From Billgrantia sulfidoxydans (lineage in GTDB: Bacteria; Pseudomonadota; Gammaproteobacteria; Pseudomonadales; Halomonadaceae): 64,000 nucleotides of DNA. The position numbers and the translations under genes are program-made. This document shows positions 27,106 to 38,442 of the stretch, in pieces (position 1 is the stretch's first letter; each line of letters opens with the position of its first letter). Location of the stretch: assembly GCF_017868775.1 (NCBI RefSeq), contig NZ_CP053381.1, positions 3,410,001 to 3,474,000 on the forward strand, written 5' to 3'. The notes under the pieces are model-generated. The model saw nothing but the letters and a program-made list of their open reading frames with translations, made no database searches and was not told where the DNA came from.

Positions 27106-28032
27106 ATGCTCTCGGGGCTCTTGATCGTGCTGCTGCCGCTGGTGCTGGGCTACCTGGTGCCGGTTCGCCACGCCGGCGTGTTGGGCGGCATCAACCGCGG
27201 CGTCAACGCCTCGGTCTATGTCATCCTGCTGCTGATGGGCATCGGCCTGGCGGGGCTCGACGAACTCGGCCACGAGCTGTCGCGCATGGGTGGGCAGGCC
27301 GTCAGGCTGCTCGCGGTGATCACCGTGTGCAATCTCGGCGCGCTGTGGTGGTTGTCACGTCGCCTGGGGCTGCGCATGGCTCCCTCACCGGTGGTGGCGG
27401 GCGCCCCCACCACCAAGCTGGCCGCATTGCTCGGTTCGCTCTCGCTGGTCGCCGTGGTGGCCGGCGGCGTGCTGCTCGGACTCGCGCTCGCCTGGCTGGG
27501 CGGCGACGTGATCTTCCGGCACGCCGAGCAGTGGGCCGAATGGGTGCTCTACGTGCTGCTGGCGCTGATCGGCTGCCAGCTGCGCAACTCGGGGATGCCG
27601 CTGAAGCAGATCCTGCTCAACCGTCACGGCCTGGCCATCGCCATGACGCTGGCCATCAGCTCCCTGGCCGGCGGCCTGCTGGCCGCCCCCCTGCTCTCGT
27701 TGCGCTGGAACGAGGGCCTGGCGCTGGCTTCCGGCTTCGGCTGGTACTCGCTCTCGGCGATCCTGGTGGGCGACCAGTTGGGTCCGCTGCTCGGCGGCGT
27801 GGCCTTCTTCAACGACCTCGCCCGGGAGCTGCTCGCCTTCATCCTGATTCCGCTGGTCATCAAGCGCCATGCACCGCTGGCCATCGGCTACGGCGGGGCC
27901 ACCTCGATGGATTTCACCCTGCCGGTGATCCAGCAGCACGGCGGCGTGGCCTGCGTGCCCATCGCGGTGGTCAGCGGCTTCATCCTCTCGCTGCTGTCGC
28001 CGCCGCTGATTCTGTTCTTCCTCTCGTTGTAG
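27106..28032 (+). CDS. lysO: LysO-family (DUF340) lysine exporter
   Basis: A 308-residue membrane protein with about eight hydrophobic segments, matching LysO (YbjE), which exports L-lysine and toxic analogues in E. coli. It carries the conserved SGFGWYSLSAILVGDQLG and GGATSMDFTLPVIQQ segments with the acidic residues found in the family. The ATG at 27106 is chosen because AAGGGA lies 6-7 bp upstream; a GTG five codons earlier is possible. No terminator is visible. Confidence 0.88.
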   Translation: MLSGLLIVLLPLVLGYLVPVRHAGVLGGINRGVNASVYVILLLMGIGLAGLDELGHELSRMGGQAVRLLAVITVCNLGALWWLSRRLGLRMAPSPVVAGAPTTKLAALLGSLSLVAVVAGGVLLGLALAWLGGDVIFRHAEQWAEWVLYVLLALIGCQLRNSGMPLKQILLNRHGLAIAMTLAISSLAGGLLAAPLLSLRWNEGLALASGFGWYSLSAILVGDQLGPLLGGVAFFNDLARELLAFILIPLVIKRHAPLAIGYGGATSMDFTLPVIQQHGGVACVPIAVVSGFILSLLSPPLILFFLSL

Positions 28033-28141
28033 GCTCGTGACGAGGCTGGACTATGCTTGCGGTGAGCACGGCGCCGGCTCTCCATTAGCCGAAAGTCTAG
28101 GTTGAACTCGTCGAACAGAAACGGCTAACTGAGCGCCGTAT

Positions 28142-28161
28142 GAACTTAATCGTTTAAGTTC
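28142..28161. promoter_or_regulatory. LacI-family operator upstream of the alpha-glucoside ABC operon
   Basis: GAACTTAATC followed by GTTTAAGTTC is a 20-bp palindrome with one mismatched pair and a central CG, the usual form of LacI/GalR-family operators. It ends 43 bp before the binding-protein start. The LacI-type regulator at the end of the same cluster is the likely binder. Confidence 0.75.
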
Positions 28162-28204
28162 CTTCAGTAGCCCGCGATAACAACAAGCCGACAAGGATAC
28201 CTTC

Positions 28205-29470
<1,266 letters not shown>

Positions 29471-29488
29471 TCTCCCCAGGAGCCCGAG

Positions 29489-30465
<977 letters not shown>

Positions 30466-30466
<1 letters not shown>

Positions 30467-31308
30467 TGACCTCGCACCAATTTTCCAAGCTCACCGTGCG
30501 CCTCGGCTTCTGGCTGCTGGTGGCACTGGTCGTGGTGATGGCGGTGTTCCCGTTCTATTACGCCATCAAGACCTCCTTCACCCCGTCGGGCGACCTGTTC
30601 CGCGTCGAACTGTGGCCGACGCGGACGACCCTGGCCAACTACCTGCAGATCTTCTCCCAGCGCAGTTTCCTGCAGGCGATCTTCAATTCGGTGGTGGTCG
30701 CCACCAGCGTGGTATTCATCGCCCTGCTGCTTGGCATCACCGCCTCCTACGCACTGGGCCGGGTACGCTTTCGCGGCCGGACCACGGTGCTGCTGGTGAT
30801 CCTTGGCGTCTCCATGTTCCCGCAGGTGGCGGTACTGTCGGGGCTGTTCGAGGTGATCCGTGCGCTCAACCTCTACAACAACCCGGGCGGGCTGATCCTG
30901 AGCTATACCATCTTCACCCTGCCCTTCACCGTGTGGGTGCTGACCACCTTCATGCGCCAGCTGCCCATGGAGCTTGAGGAGGCCGCGATCATGGACGGCG
31001 CCACGCCCTGGGTCACCATCACCAAGGTCTTCCTGCCACTGATGTGGCCGGCCATGGCGACCACCGGGCTGCTCGCCTTCATCGCCGCCTGGAACGAGTT
31101 CCTCTTCGCCCTGACCTTCACCCTGACCGACAGCCAGCGCACCGTGCCGGTGGCGATCGCCCTGCTCTCCGGCGGCAGCGCCTACGAGCTGCCCTGGGGG
31201 CCGATCATGGCCGCCTCGGTGGTGGTCACGGTGCCGCTGGTCATCCTGGTAATCATCTTCCAGCGCCGCATCGTCTCGGGGCTGACGGCCGGCGCGGTGA
31301 AGGGATGA
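30466..31308 (+). CDS. ABC sugar permease, MalG-type
   Basis: A 280-residue inner-membrane permease with six hydrophobic segments and the EAA loop LEEAAIMDGATPWVTITKVFLP. The start is the ATG overlapping the previous stop; a GTG one codon earlier is possible. It forms the second half of the channel for the alpha-glucoside importer. Confidence 0.92.
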
Positions 31309-31402
31309 GCCGGCTGGATTGAACCCGGTGCGAACCTCACGGTCCACGCCGACTCGCACCCGACGAACACTGCACCAATCGAGGCTTGAACAAGGGAAAC
31401 CC

Positions 31403-33013
31403 ATGCAAGACAACACCTTCTGGTGGCGCGGCGGCGTCATCTACCAGATCTACCCGCGCAGCTTCATGGACAGCAACGGCGACGGCGTCGGCGACCTGCC
31501 GGGCGTCACCGAGCGGCTCGAGTACGTCGCCTCGCTCGGCGTGGACGGCATCTGGCTGTCGCCTTTCTTCACCTCGCCGATGCGCGACTTCGGCTACGAC
31601 ATCAGCGACTACCGCGACGTCGACCCGCTGTTCGGTACCCTCGATGACTTCAAGGCGCTGCTGGAACGTGCCCATGCGCTCGGCCTCAAGGTCATCATCG
31701 ACCAGGTGATCAGCCACACCTCGGACCAGCATCCCTGGTTCCAGGAGAGCCGCCGGTCAGCCAGCAACCCGCGAGGCGAGTGGTATGTCTGGGCCGATCC
31801 CAACCCGGATGGCACGCCGCCCAACAACTGGCTGTCGATCTTCGGCGGGCCGGCGTGGACCTTCGACAGCCGGCGCCAGCAGTACTATCTGCACAACTTC
31901 CTGTCGAGCCAGCCGGACCTCAACTTCCACAACCCCGAGGTGCGTGCCGCCCAGCTCGACAACATGCGCTTCTGGCTCGAGCTGGGGGTCGACGGCTTCC
32001 GCCTCGACACGGTGAACTTCTACTTCCACGACCAGCACCTGCGCAGCAACCCGGCGCTGACCATCGATGCCACCCGCACCCTGGGCGCGCCCAAGGAGAA
32101 CCCCTACACCTGGCAGCGCCACCTCTACGACATCAGCCGCCCCGAGAACGTCGACTTCCTGCGCGAGCTGCGCGCGCTGATGGACGAGTACCCGGGCACC
32201 ACCACGGTGGGCGAGATCGGCGACGACAATCCGCTGGAGCGCATGGCCGAGTACACCTCCGGCGGCGACAAGCTGCACATGGCCTACACCTTCGACCTGC
32301 TCAACTCGCCGCGCTCGCCGGCCTACATCCGCGGCGTGCTCGAGCGCTTCCAGCAGTTCGCCGGCGATGCCTGGCCCTGCTGGGCGCTGTCCAACCACGA
32401 CGTGGTGCGCAGCGCCACCCGCTGGGGCAGCGAGGAGTGCGCCTTCGCCTACCCGCGGGTAGCGCTGGCGCTGCTGTTCTCGCTGCGCGGCAGCGTCTGC
32501 CTCTACCAGGGCGAAGAGCTCGGCCTGCCCGAGGCCGACGTCCCCTTCGAGCGCATCCAGGACCCCTATGGCCTGCCCTTGTGGCCCGACTTCAAGGGCC
32601 GCGACGGCTGCCGCACGCCGATGCCATGGGACGACACCCCGCTGGCCGGTTTCTCGACCATCGAGCCCTGGCTGCCGGTGGCGGAAGCGCACCTGCCGCT
32701 GTCGGTGGCACGCCAGCAGGACGACCCCGAGTCGATGCTCAACGCCACCCGGCGCCTGCTGCGCTTCCGCCACCAGCACCCAGCGCTGTTCGACGGCGAC
32801 ATGACGCTGGTCGAGCTGGGCGAGGCGCTGGTCGCGTTTACCCGCCAGCGGGGCAACGACAGGCTGCTGTGCGTCTTCAACCTCACCGGCCAGCCGCAGA
32901 CCGCGGCGCTGCCCGAGGTGCGCGAGGCGCTGCAGCAGCACGGTTTCCAGTACGAGGTCAGCCACGGCACGCTGCACCTGCCGCCCTACCAGGCAGCCTT
33001 TTTCCGCCTCTAG
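31403..33013 (+). CDS. aglA: GH13 alpha-glucosidase
   Basis: A 536-residue cytoplasmic GH13 enzyme of the oligo-1,6-glucosidase/alpha-glucosidase group. Residues 5-25 carry VIYQIYPRSFMDSNGDG; the nucleophile is D202 in GFRLDTVNF, the acid/base E271 in VGEIGDDN, and SNHDVVR holds the transition-state His-Asp. No signal peptide, so it splits sugars after import. The ATG at 31403 has AAGGGA 6 bp upstream; the frame is open further upstream but without a site. Position inside the ABC operon supports import followed by hydrolysis to glucose. Confidence 0.92.
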   Translation: MQDNTFWWRGGVIYQIYPRSFMDSNGDGVGDLPGVTERLEYVASLGVDGIWLSPFFTSPMRDFGYDISDYRDVDPLFGTLDDFKALLERAHALGLKVIIDQVISHTSDQHPWFQESRRSASNPRGEWYVWADPNPDGTPPNNWLSIFGGPAWTFDSRRQQYYLHNFLSSQPDLNFHNPEVRAAQLDNMRFWLELGVDGFRLDTVNFYFHDQHLRSNPALTIDATRTLGAPKENPYTWQRHLYDISRPENVDFLRELRALMDEYPGTTTVGEIGDDNPLERMAEYTSGGDKLHMAYTFDLLNSPRSPAYIRGVLERFQQFAGDAWPCWALSNHDVVRSATRWGSEECAFAYPRVALALLFSLRGSVCLYQGEELGLPEADVPFERIQDPYGLPLWPDFKGRDGCRTPMPWDDTPLAGFSTIEPWLPVAEAHLPLSVARQQDDPESMLNATRRLLRFRHQHPALFDGDMTLVELGEALVAFTRQRGNDRLLCVFNLTGQPQTAALPEVREALQQHGFQYEVSHGTLHLPPYQAAFFRL

Positions 33014-33073
33014 GCGGCGTCTCACGCACTTCGCACAACAACGACCGGCCACATGCGGCCGAGGATGGGTCAA

Positions 33074-34180
<1,107 letters not shown>

Positions 34181-34272
34181 CGCGGCGGCAGCCCCCGAAT
34201 CGGGCGACAGGGCTGTCCCGGCCATGACCGGGACGGTATCCTTGGGGCTTACTCATTAGCAGGAAAACCAAC

Positions 34273-35328
34273 GTGTCGCCACCGGTCCGTCGCATCACCC
34301 TCAAGGATCTGGCCCGGGAGCTCGGCGTCTCCACCGCCACCGTCTCCAATGCCTTCAACCGGCCCGATCAGCTCTCGCCCAACCTGCGCGAGCGCATCCT
34401 CGCCGAGGCCAAGCGGCTGGGTTATCGCGGCCCCGACGCCAAGGCGCGCAGCCTGCGCACCGGCCGCTCGCGCATCATCGCGGTGATCCTGGCCGAGAGC
34501 CTCACCTACAGTCTCAACGACGCCGTCTCCAGCGAATTCCTCTCGGGCGTGGCCGAGGTGCTCGACACCCAGGGCCACACCCTGCTGCTGCTCTCGGCGC
34601 GCCAGGCCAAGTGTCAGCTGGTCGACTCGGCGAGCATGGCCGACGGCTTCATCGTCTACGGCCTGATGCCCTCCGACGAGCTGTTCGATTCGCTGCCGCT
34701 CGATGCCTCGCTGGTGGCCGTCGACTTCAACGTCTCGGGCCACCCCTCGGTGCACGTCGACAACGAGCCGGCCTGTCTCGAGATCGCCGACCATGCCCTG
34801 ACGGCCACGCCCCGCAAGCGCCCGGCCATCGTCAACCTGCGCCTCACCCGCGAGCCCTGCAACGGCCGCATCGCCCCCGGCTACACCCTGCTGCCGGCCG
34901 AGCGCACCATCACCCGCTCACGCCTGTCCGGTTTCCATCGCGCCCTGGAGAAGCACGGTTTCGCTACCGACCGGATCCCCATGTGGAACGTGGAGGAGAA
35001 CACCTTCGAGGTCTGCGCCCCGGTGATCGAGGAGATCCTCGAGCTGCCCGCCGACGAACGCCCCGATCTGCTGCTGTGCATGTCCGACCGCATCGCCCTG
35101 ACCGCCCTCACGCTCGCCGAGCAGCGTGGCCTGCGCATTCCCGAGGACATCTGCCTGATCGGCTTCGACGGCATCGCCGAAGGCCAGTATCGGGCGCCGC
35201 GCCTGACCACGGTACGCCAGGAGAGCGGCGAGAAGGGGCGTCTGGCGGCACGCATGATCCTCGGCCTGGAACCGGGCCATTCGCGCCTGCTGGGCACCGA
35301 GCTGCTGCTGGGCGAGACCTGCCCCTGA
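34273..35328 (+). CDS. LacI-family regulator of the alpha-glucoside operon
   Basis: A 351-residue LacI/GalR regulator starting at GTG. The N-terminal helix-turn-helix is ITLKDLARELGVSTATVSNAFNRPDQLS, with the hinge helix near residues 50-60; the rest is a periplasmic-binding-like sugar domain (PDLLLCMSDRIALTA, CLIGFDGIAEGQYRAPRLTTV). Its position after the ABC operon and the LacI-type palindrome at 28142-28161 suggest it represses that operon until its sugar is present. Confidence 0.92.
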   Translation: MSPPVRRITLKDLARELGVSTATVSNAFNRPDQLSPNLRERILAEAKRLGYRGPDAKARSLRTGRSRIIAVILAESLTYSLNDAVSSEFLSGVAEVLDTQGHTLLLLSARQAKCQLVDSASMADGFIVYGLMPSDELFDSLPLDASLVAVDFNVSGHPSVHVDNEPACLEIADHALTATPRKRPAIVNLRLTREPCNGRIAPGYTLLPAERTITRSRLSGFHRALEKHGFATDRIPMWNVEENTFEVCAPVIEEILELPADERPDLLLCMSDRIALTALTLAEQRGLRIPEDICLIGFDGIAEGQYRAPRLTTVRQESGEKGRLAARMILGLEPGHSRLLGTELLLGETCP

Positions 35329-35343
35329 GGCCGTTCCGGCATC

Positions 35344-35383
35344 GCTTGCACACTGCTTGCACGCTGCGTGACCATTGGCTGCA
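35344..35383 (+). promoter_or_regulatory. 11-bp-phased TGCA repeats upstream of the sensor kinase gene
   Basis: GCTTGCACACT (35344-35354) and GCTTGCACGCT (35355-35365) are tandem 11-mers. TGCA recurs at 35380-35383, exactly two further 11-bp steps on, with a degenerate TGAC in between at 35369. GAGACT (35395-35400), 10 bp past the last repeat unit, is a possible -10. OmpR-family regulators typically bind direct repeats with this period. Confidence 0.6.
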
Positions 35384-35443
35384 TCGGGATGCCGGAGACT
35401 GCCCAGGAGGTATCTCTCGCAACGCCATTCAGGAGCCGACACG

Positions 35444-36868
35444 ATGAGGCCACGCCTGCCTCGCCCGCCCTTTTCTCACCTGGGCGTCAAGCTGTTCGTC
35501 ATCATCCTGTCGGTCAACGTGCTGATCGCCGGGCTGGTGTTCCTGGCGGTGTCGCGCAGCCTCGATCGCGGTTTCCTCGAGTACCTCGAGACCACCCAGG
35601 CCAACCGCGCCGAGACCCTGGCCGAAGGCCTGGGGCAGGAGTGGGCGCGCCGCGACGGCTGGCAGTGGCTGCGTAACTCGCCGCCGGCCTGGGAGCGCCT
35701 GGTCCGCCAGCAGCTGTGGCCCGGCGAGCGTCCGCCCCACGGCATCGAGCGTCGCCTGGGCGATGCCCGCGACTTCGTGCTGCACGATGCCGATGGGCTG
35801 CCGGTGATCGGCCTGCCCCCGGACGACCGCGAGATGGCCGCCGAGCTGAAATGGCTACCCATCGAGTACCAGGGCCAGCGGGTCGGCACCCTGGGCTATC
35901 GCCCGCCGGAGCAGTTGATGGCGCGCATGGATCGCATCTTCCTGTCCCGCCAACAGCGCAACCTGGGCATCATCATCGCCGCCCTGGGCCTGGCCTCGCT
36001 GCTGCTGGCCGGCGGCCTGGCCTGGTGGCTGGGACGGCGCACCCGCAGCATGGCCCTGGCGACCCGGCGCCTGATCGAGGGCGACTACAGCGCACGGCTG
36101 CCGGAGCGCGGCCGCGACGAGCTCTCGCGCCTGGCGCGCGACTTCAACAGGCTGGCGGCAACCCTCGAGGCCAGCCGCGAAGCGCGCAGCCGCTGGGTCT
36201 CCGACATCGCCCACGAGCTGCGCACGCCGCTGGCGGTGCTGCGCGGCGAGATCGAAGCCATGCAGGACGGCATTCGCCCGCTCGACCAGGATAACCTGCG
36301 TTCGCTGTCGCAGGAGGTGGGGCAGCTCGAGCGACTGGTGACCGACCTGCGCCTGCTCTCTCAGAGCGATGCCGGCGCCCTCGAAGTACAGCTTGCCCCG
36401 CTCGACCTGGCGGCGAGCCTCGCCTCGCGCCTCGAGGAAGCCAGCGGCTGGCTCGACGACTGCGGCATGGCCGTCACCACCACGATCGAGGGCCCGGCCT
36501 GGATCCGTGGCGATGCGCGTCGATTGCGCCAGCTGTGGACCAACCTGCTCGACAACAGCTGCGCCTATACCACCTCGCCGGGGCTGCTCGAGGTTCGCCT
36601 GGACCAGGTGCCGGACCGGGTGCGGGTGATCTGGCAGGACAGCTCGCCGGGGGTACCCGAGGCCGCGCTGGGCCGGCTCACCGAGCGGCTCTACCGGGTC
36701 GAGGGCTCGCGCAGCCGGGCCAGCGGCGGCAGCGGCCTGGGGCTCTCCATTGCCAGTGCCCTGGTCAAGAGCCACGGCGGCACCATGCAGGCCTCCCCCT
36801 CCCCGCTGGGTGGGTTATGCTGGACCCTCGAGTTCCCCACCTTGGATGTCGAAGAACGGACCCGTTGA
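35444..36868 (+). CDS. baeS: Sensor histidine kinase, BaeS-like
   Basis: A 474-residue membrane kinase. TM1 spans ~16-38, a ~125-residue periplasmic sensor follows, TM2 is ~168-192, then HAMP. The phospho-acceptor is H257 in DIAHELRTPL; LLDNSCAYT is the N box and GSGLGLSIASALVKSHGG the G box. AGGAG lies 9 bp before the ATG at 35444. Length, architecture and the linked Spy-like gene resemble the BaeSR envelope-stress system, but direct orthology is not proven. The response regulator follows after 12 bp. Confidence 0.9.
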   Translation: MRPRLPRPPFSHLGVKLFVIILSVNVLIAGLVFLAVSRSLDRGFLEYLETTQANRAETLAEGLGQEWARRDGWQWLRNSPPAWERLVRQQLWPGERPPHGIERRLGDARDFVLHDADGLPVIGLPPDDREMAAELKWLPIEYQGQRVGTLGYRPPEQLMARMDRIFLSRQQRNLGIIIAALGLASLLLAGGLAWWLGRRTRSMALATRRLIEGDYSARLPERGRDELSRLARDFNRLAATLEASREARSRWVSDIAHELRTPLAVLRGEIEAMQDGIRPLDQDNLRSLSQEVGQLERLVTDLRLLSQSDAGALEVQLAPLDLAASLASRLEEASGWLDDCGMAVTTTIEGPAWIRGDARRLRQLWTNLLDNSCAYTTSPGLLEVRLDQVPDRVRVIWQDSSPGVPEAALGRLTERLYRVEGSRSRASGGSGLGLSIASALVKSHGGTMQASPSPLGGLCWTLEFPTLDVEERTR

Positions 36869-36880
36869 GGAAGGACGCCC

Positions 36881-37600
36881 ATGCACGACGCCGACGCCCC
36901 GCGTGACACCCTGCTGATTGTCGAGGACGAGCCCAAGATCGCACGCCTGGTCGCCGATTATCTCGAGGGCAGCGGCTTCGCCACCCGGCACATCGACCAT
37001 GGCGACCAGGTACTGCCCTGGCTGCAGAAGCAGCACGCCGACGAACAGTTGCCGTCGCTGGTGCTGCTCGACCTGATGCTGCCCGGCATCGACGGCCTCA
37101 CCCTGTGCCGCGAGATTCGCCAGCGCTGGCCCGGGGTGGCGATCATCATGCTGACGGCGCGAGTCGAGGAAGTGGACCGTCTGCTGGGCCTCGAGCTCGG
37201 CGCCGACGACTACATCTGCAAGCCGTTCAGTCCGCGCGAGGTGGTCGCCCGGGTCAAGGCGGTGCTACGCCGCAGCCAGGCGCTGCGCGATCCGGCCTCG
37301 ATCACCGGCAGCCAGCTCGAGCTCGACGACGAGGGCTGGCGGGCGCTGGCTAACGGCCAGGACCTCGGCCTCACCGCGGTGGAGTACCAGTTGCTCAAGG
37401 TGATGATGCAGGCCCCGGGGCGCATCTTCACCCGCGACCAGTTGATGGATCGCATGTACCGCGACCACCGCATCGTCTCCGAGCGTACCGTCGACAGCCA
37501 CGTCAAGAAGCTGCGGCGCAAGATCGCCGACGTCTGGCCCGAGCGCGAGATCATCCGCTCGGTCTATGGGGTGGGCTACAAGTATCAGCCTGAGGAGTGA
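36881..37600 (+). CDS. baeR: OmpR-family response regulator, BaeR-like
   Basis: A 239-residue OmpR/PhoB-type regulator. The receiver has acidic residues in IVEDEPK, phospho-acceptor D64 in LLDLMLPG, T92 and K113 in ICKPFSPRE. The C-terminal winged helix (~140-237) ends RSVYGVGYKYQPEE with the recognition helix in SERTVDSHVKKLRRK. The best candidate targets are the TGCA repeats upstream of its own operon and of the Spy-like gene. Confidence 0.92.
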   Translation: MHDADAPRDTLLIVEDEPKIARLVADYLEGSGFATRHIDHGDQVLPWLQKQHADEQLPSLVLLDLMLPGIDGLTLCREIRQRWPGVAIIMLTARVEEVDRLLGLELGADDYICKPFSPREVVARVKAVLRRSQALRDPASITGSQLELDDEGWRALANGQDLGLTAVEYQLLKVMMQAPGRIFTRDQLMDRMYRDHRIVSERTVDSHVKKLRRKIADVWPEREIIRSVYGVGYKYQPEE

Positions 37601-37641
37601 GAGGCTCGTTTGTCGCACATCGATATCCGAACCCTTGCTCG

Positions 37642-37669
37642 TTGCATATTTGCTGCAAGTTGGTTGCAC
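37642..37669 (+). promoter_or_regulatory. 11-bp-phased TGCA repeats upstream of the Spy-like gene
   Basis: TGCA occurs at 37643, 37654 and 37665, exactly 11 bp apart, in TTGCAT, CTGCAA and TTGCAC. GATACT (37680-37685) follows the last unit by 10 bp, the same geometry as upstream of the kinase gene. This points to one shared activator, probably the adjacent response regulator. Confidence 0.6.
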
Positions 37670-37716
37670 AGCGCCCTACGATACTGCCAGCATCCCAACC
37701 CGAAGGAGTGACCGAG

Positions 37717-38361
37717 ATGCCCCGTAACGTGTCCCGCAAGCTGCTGATCCCCGCCCTGCTCGCCGTGGCCATCGCGCCCCTGTCGCTGGCGGCCGTCGGC
37801 TTCCCCGGCAAGGGCGATGGCGGCTGGAGCGAACAGCAACAGGAGCGCTTCGAGGAGCGCCGCCAGGCCCTGTTCGAGCGCGCCGGTCTCGACGAGGAGA
37901 CCCGCCGCGCCCTGGAAGAGGCTCATGACGAGCACCGGCAAGCCATGCGCGAGCTGCACGAACGGCACCGCGAGCGCATGGACGAGATTCTCGACGAGGA
38001 GCAGCGCGACGCCCTGCGCGAGGCCAGGCAGGAGATGCGTCGCGAGATGCATGGCGAGCGTCATCAGGACATGCAGCAACGCCTGACCACCCTGGTCGAC
38101 AGCTGGGCGCTCTCCGACGAGGAGCGCGAGCGCCTCACCGAGCTGCGCGAATCGCTGTATGCCGACGTGCGGGAACTGCGCGACCAGCAGTTCGACTCCC
38201 GCGAGGAGCGCCGCGAGGCGTGGCAGGCCCTGCGCGACCAGCATCGCGAGGCGCTGGGAGAGGTGCTCAGCGAGGAGCAGATCGCCGCGCTCGAGGCCTT
38301 CATGCAGCCCCGCCATCGCAAGGGTCATGGTGGGCATCACGGCGCGCACCGCCACGGCTGA
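37717..38361 (+). CDS. Spy/CpxP-like periplasmic protein
   Basis: A 214-residue protein with a signal peptide (residues ~1-26, KLLIPALLAVAIAPLSLA). The mature part is highly charged, almost all helix, rich in Glu/Arg/Gln (EEQRDALREARQEMRREM) with paired LTELRE/LSEEQ motifs resembling the LTxxQ motifs of Spy and CpxP. The tail is histidine- and glycine-rich (RHRKGHGGHHGAHRHG), which may bind metal. AAGGAG lies 8 bp before the start. Role as an envelope chaperone or kinase inhibitor is inferred from the family and the adjacent two-component system. Confidence 0.82.
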   Translation: MPRNVSRKLLIPALLAVAIAPLSLAAVGFPGKGDGGWSEQQQERFEERRQALFERAGLDEETRRALEEAHDEHRQAMRELHERHRERMDEILDEEQRDALREARQEMRREMHGERHQDMQQRLTTLVDSWALSDEERERLTELRESLYADVRELRDQQFDSREERREAWQALRDQHREALGEVLSEEQIAALEAFMQPRHRKGHGGHHGAHRHG

Positions 38362-38385
38362 TCGCTACGCGACGCCTCGTAACGC

Positions 38386-38420
38386 CATCGGGCCCGGCTT
38401 GCGCCGGGCCCGATGCGTTT
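38386..38420 (+). terminator. Strong hairpin terminator between the Spy-like gene and dctM
   Basis: CATCGGGCCCGGC (38386-38398) and GCCGGGCCCGATG (38403-38415) form a perfect 13-bp stem with a TTGC loop, followed by CGTTTT. It lies between convergent genes and may act for both, although the T-run is on the plus-strand side. Confidence 0.8.
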
Positions 38421-38442
38421 TGCCGTCTCTTGTCTGCCTGTC

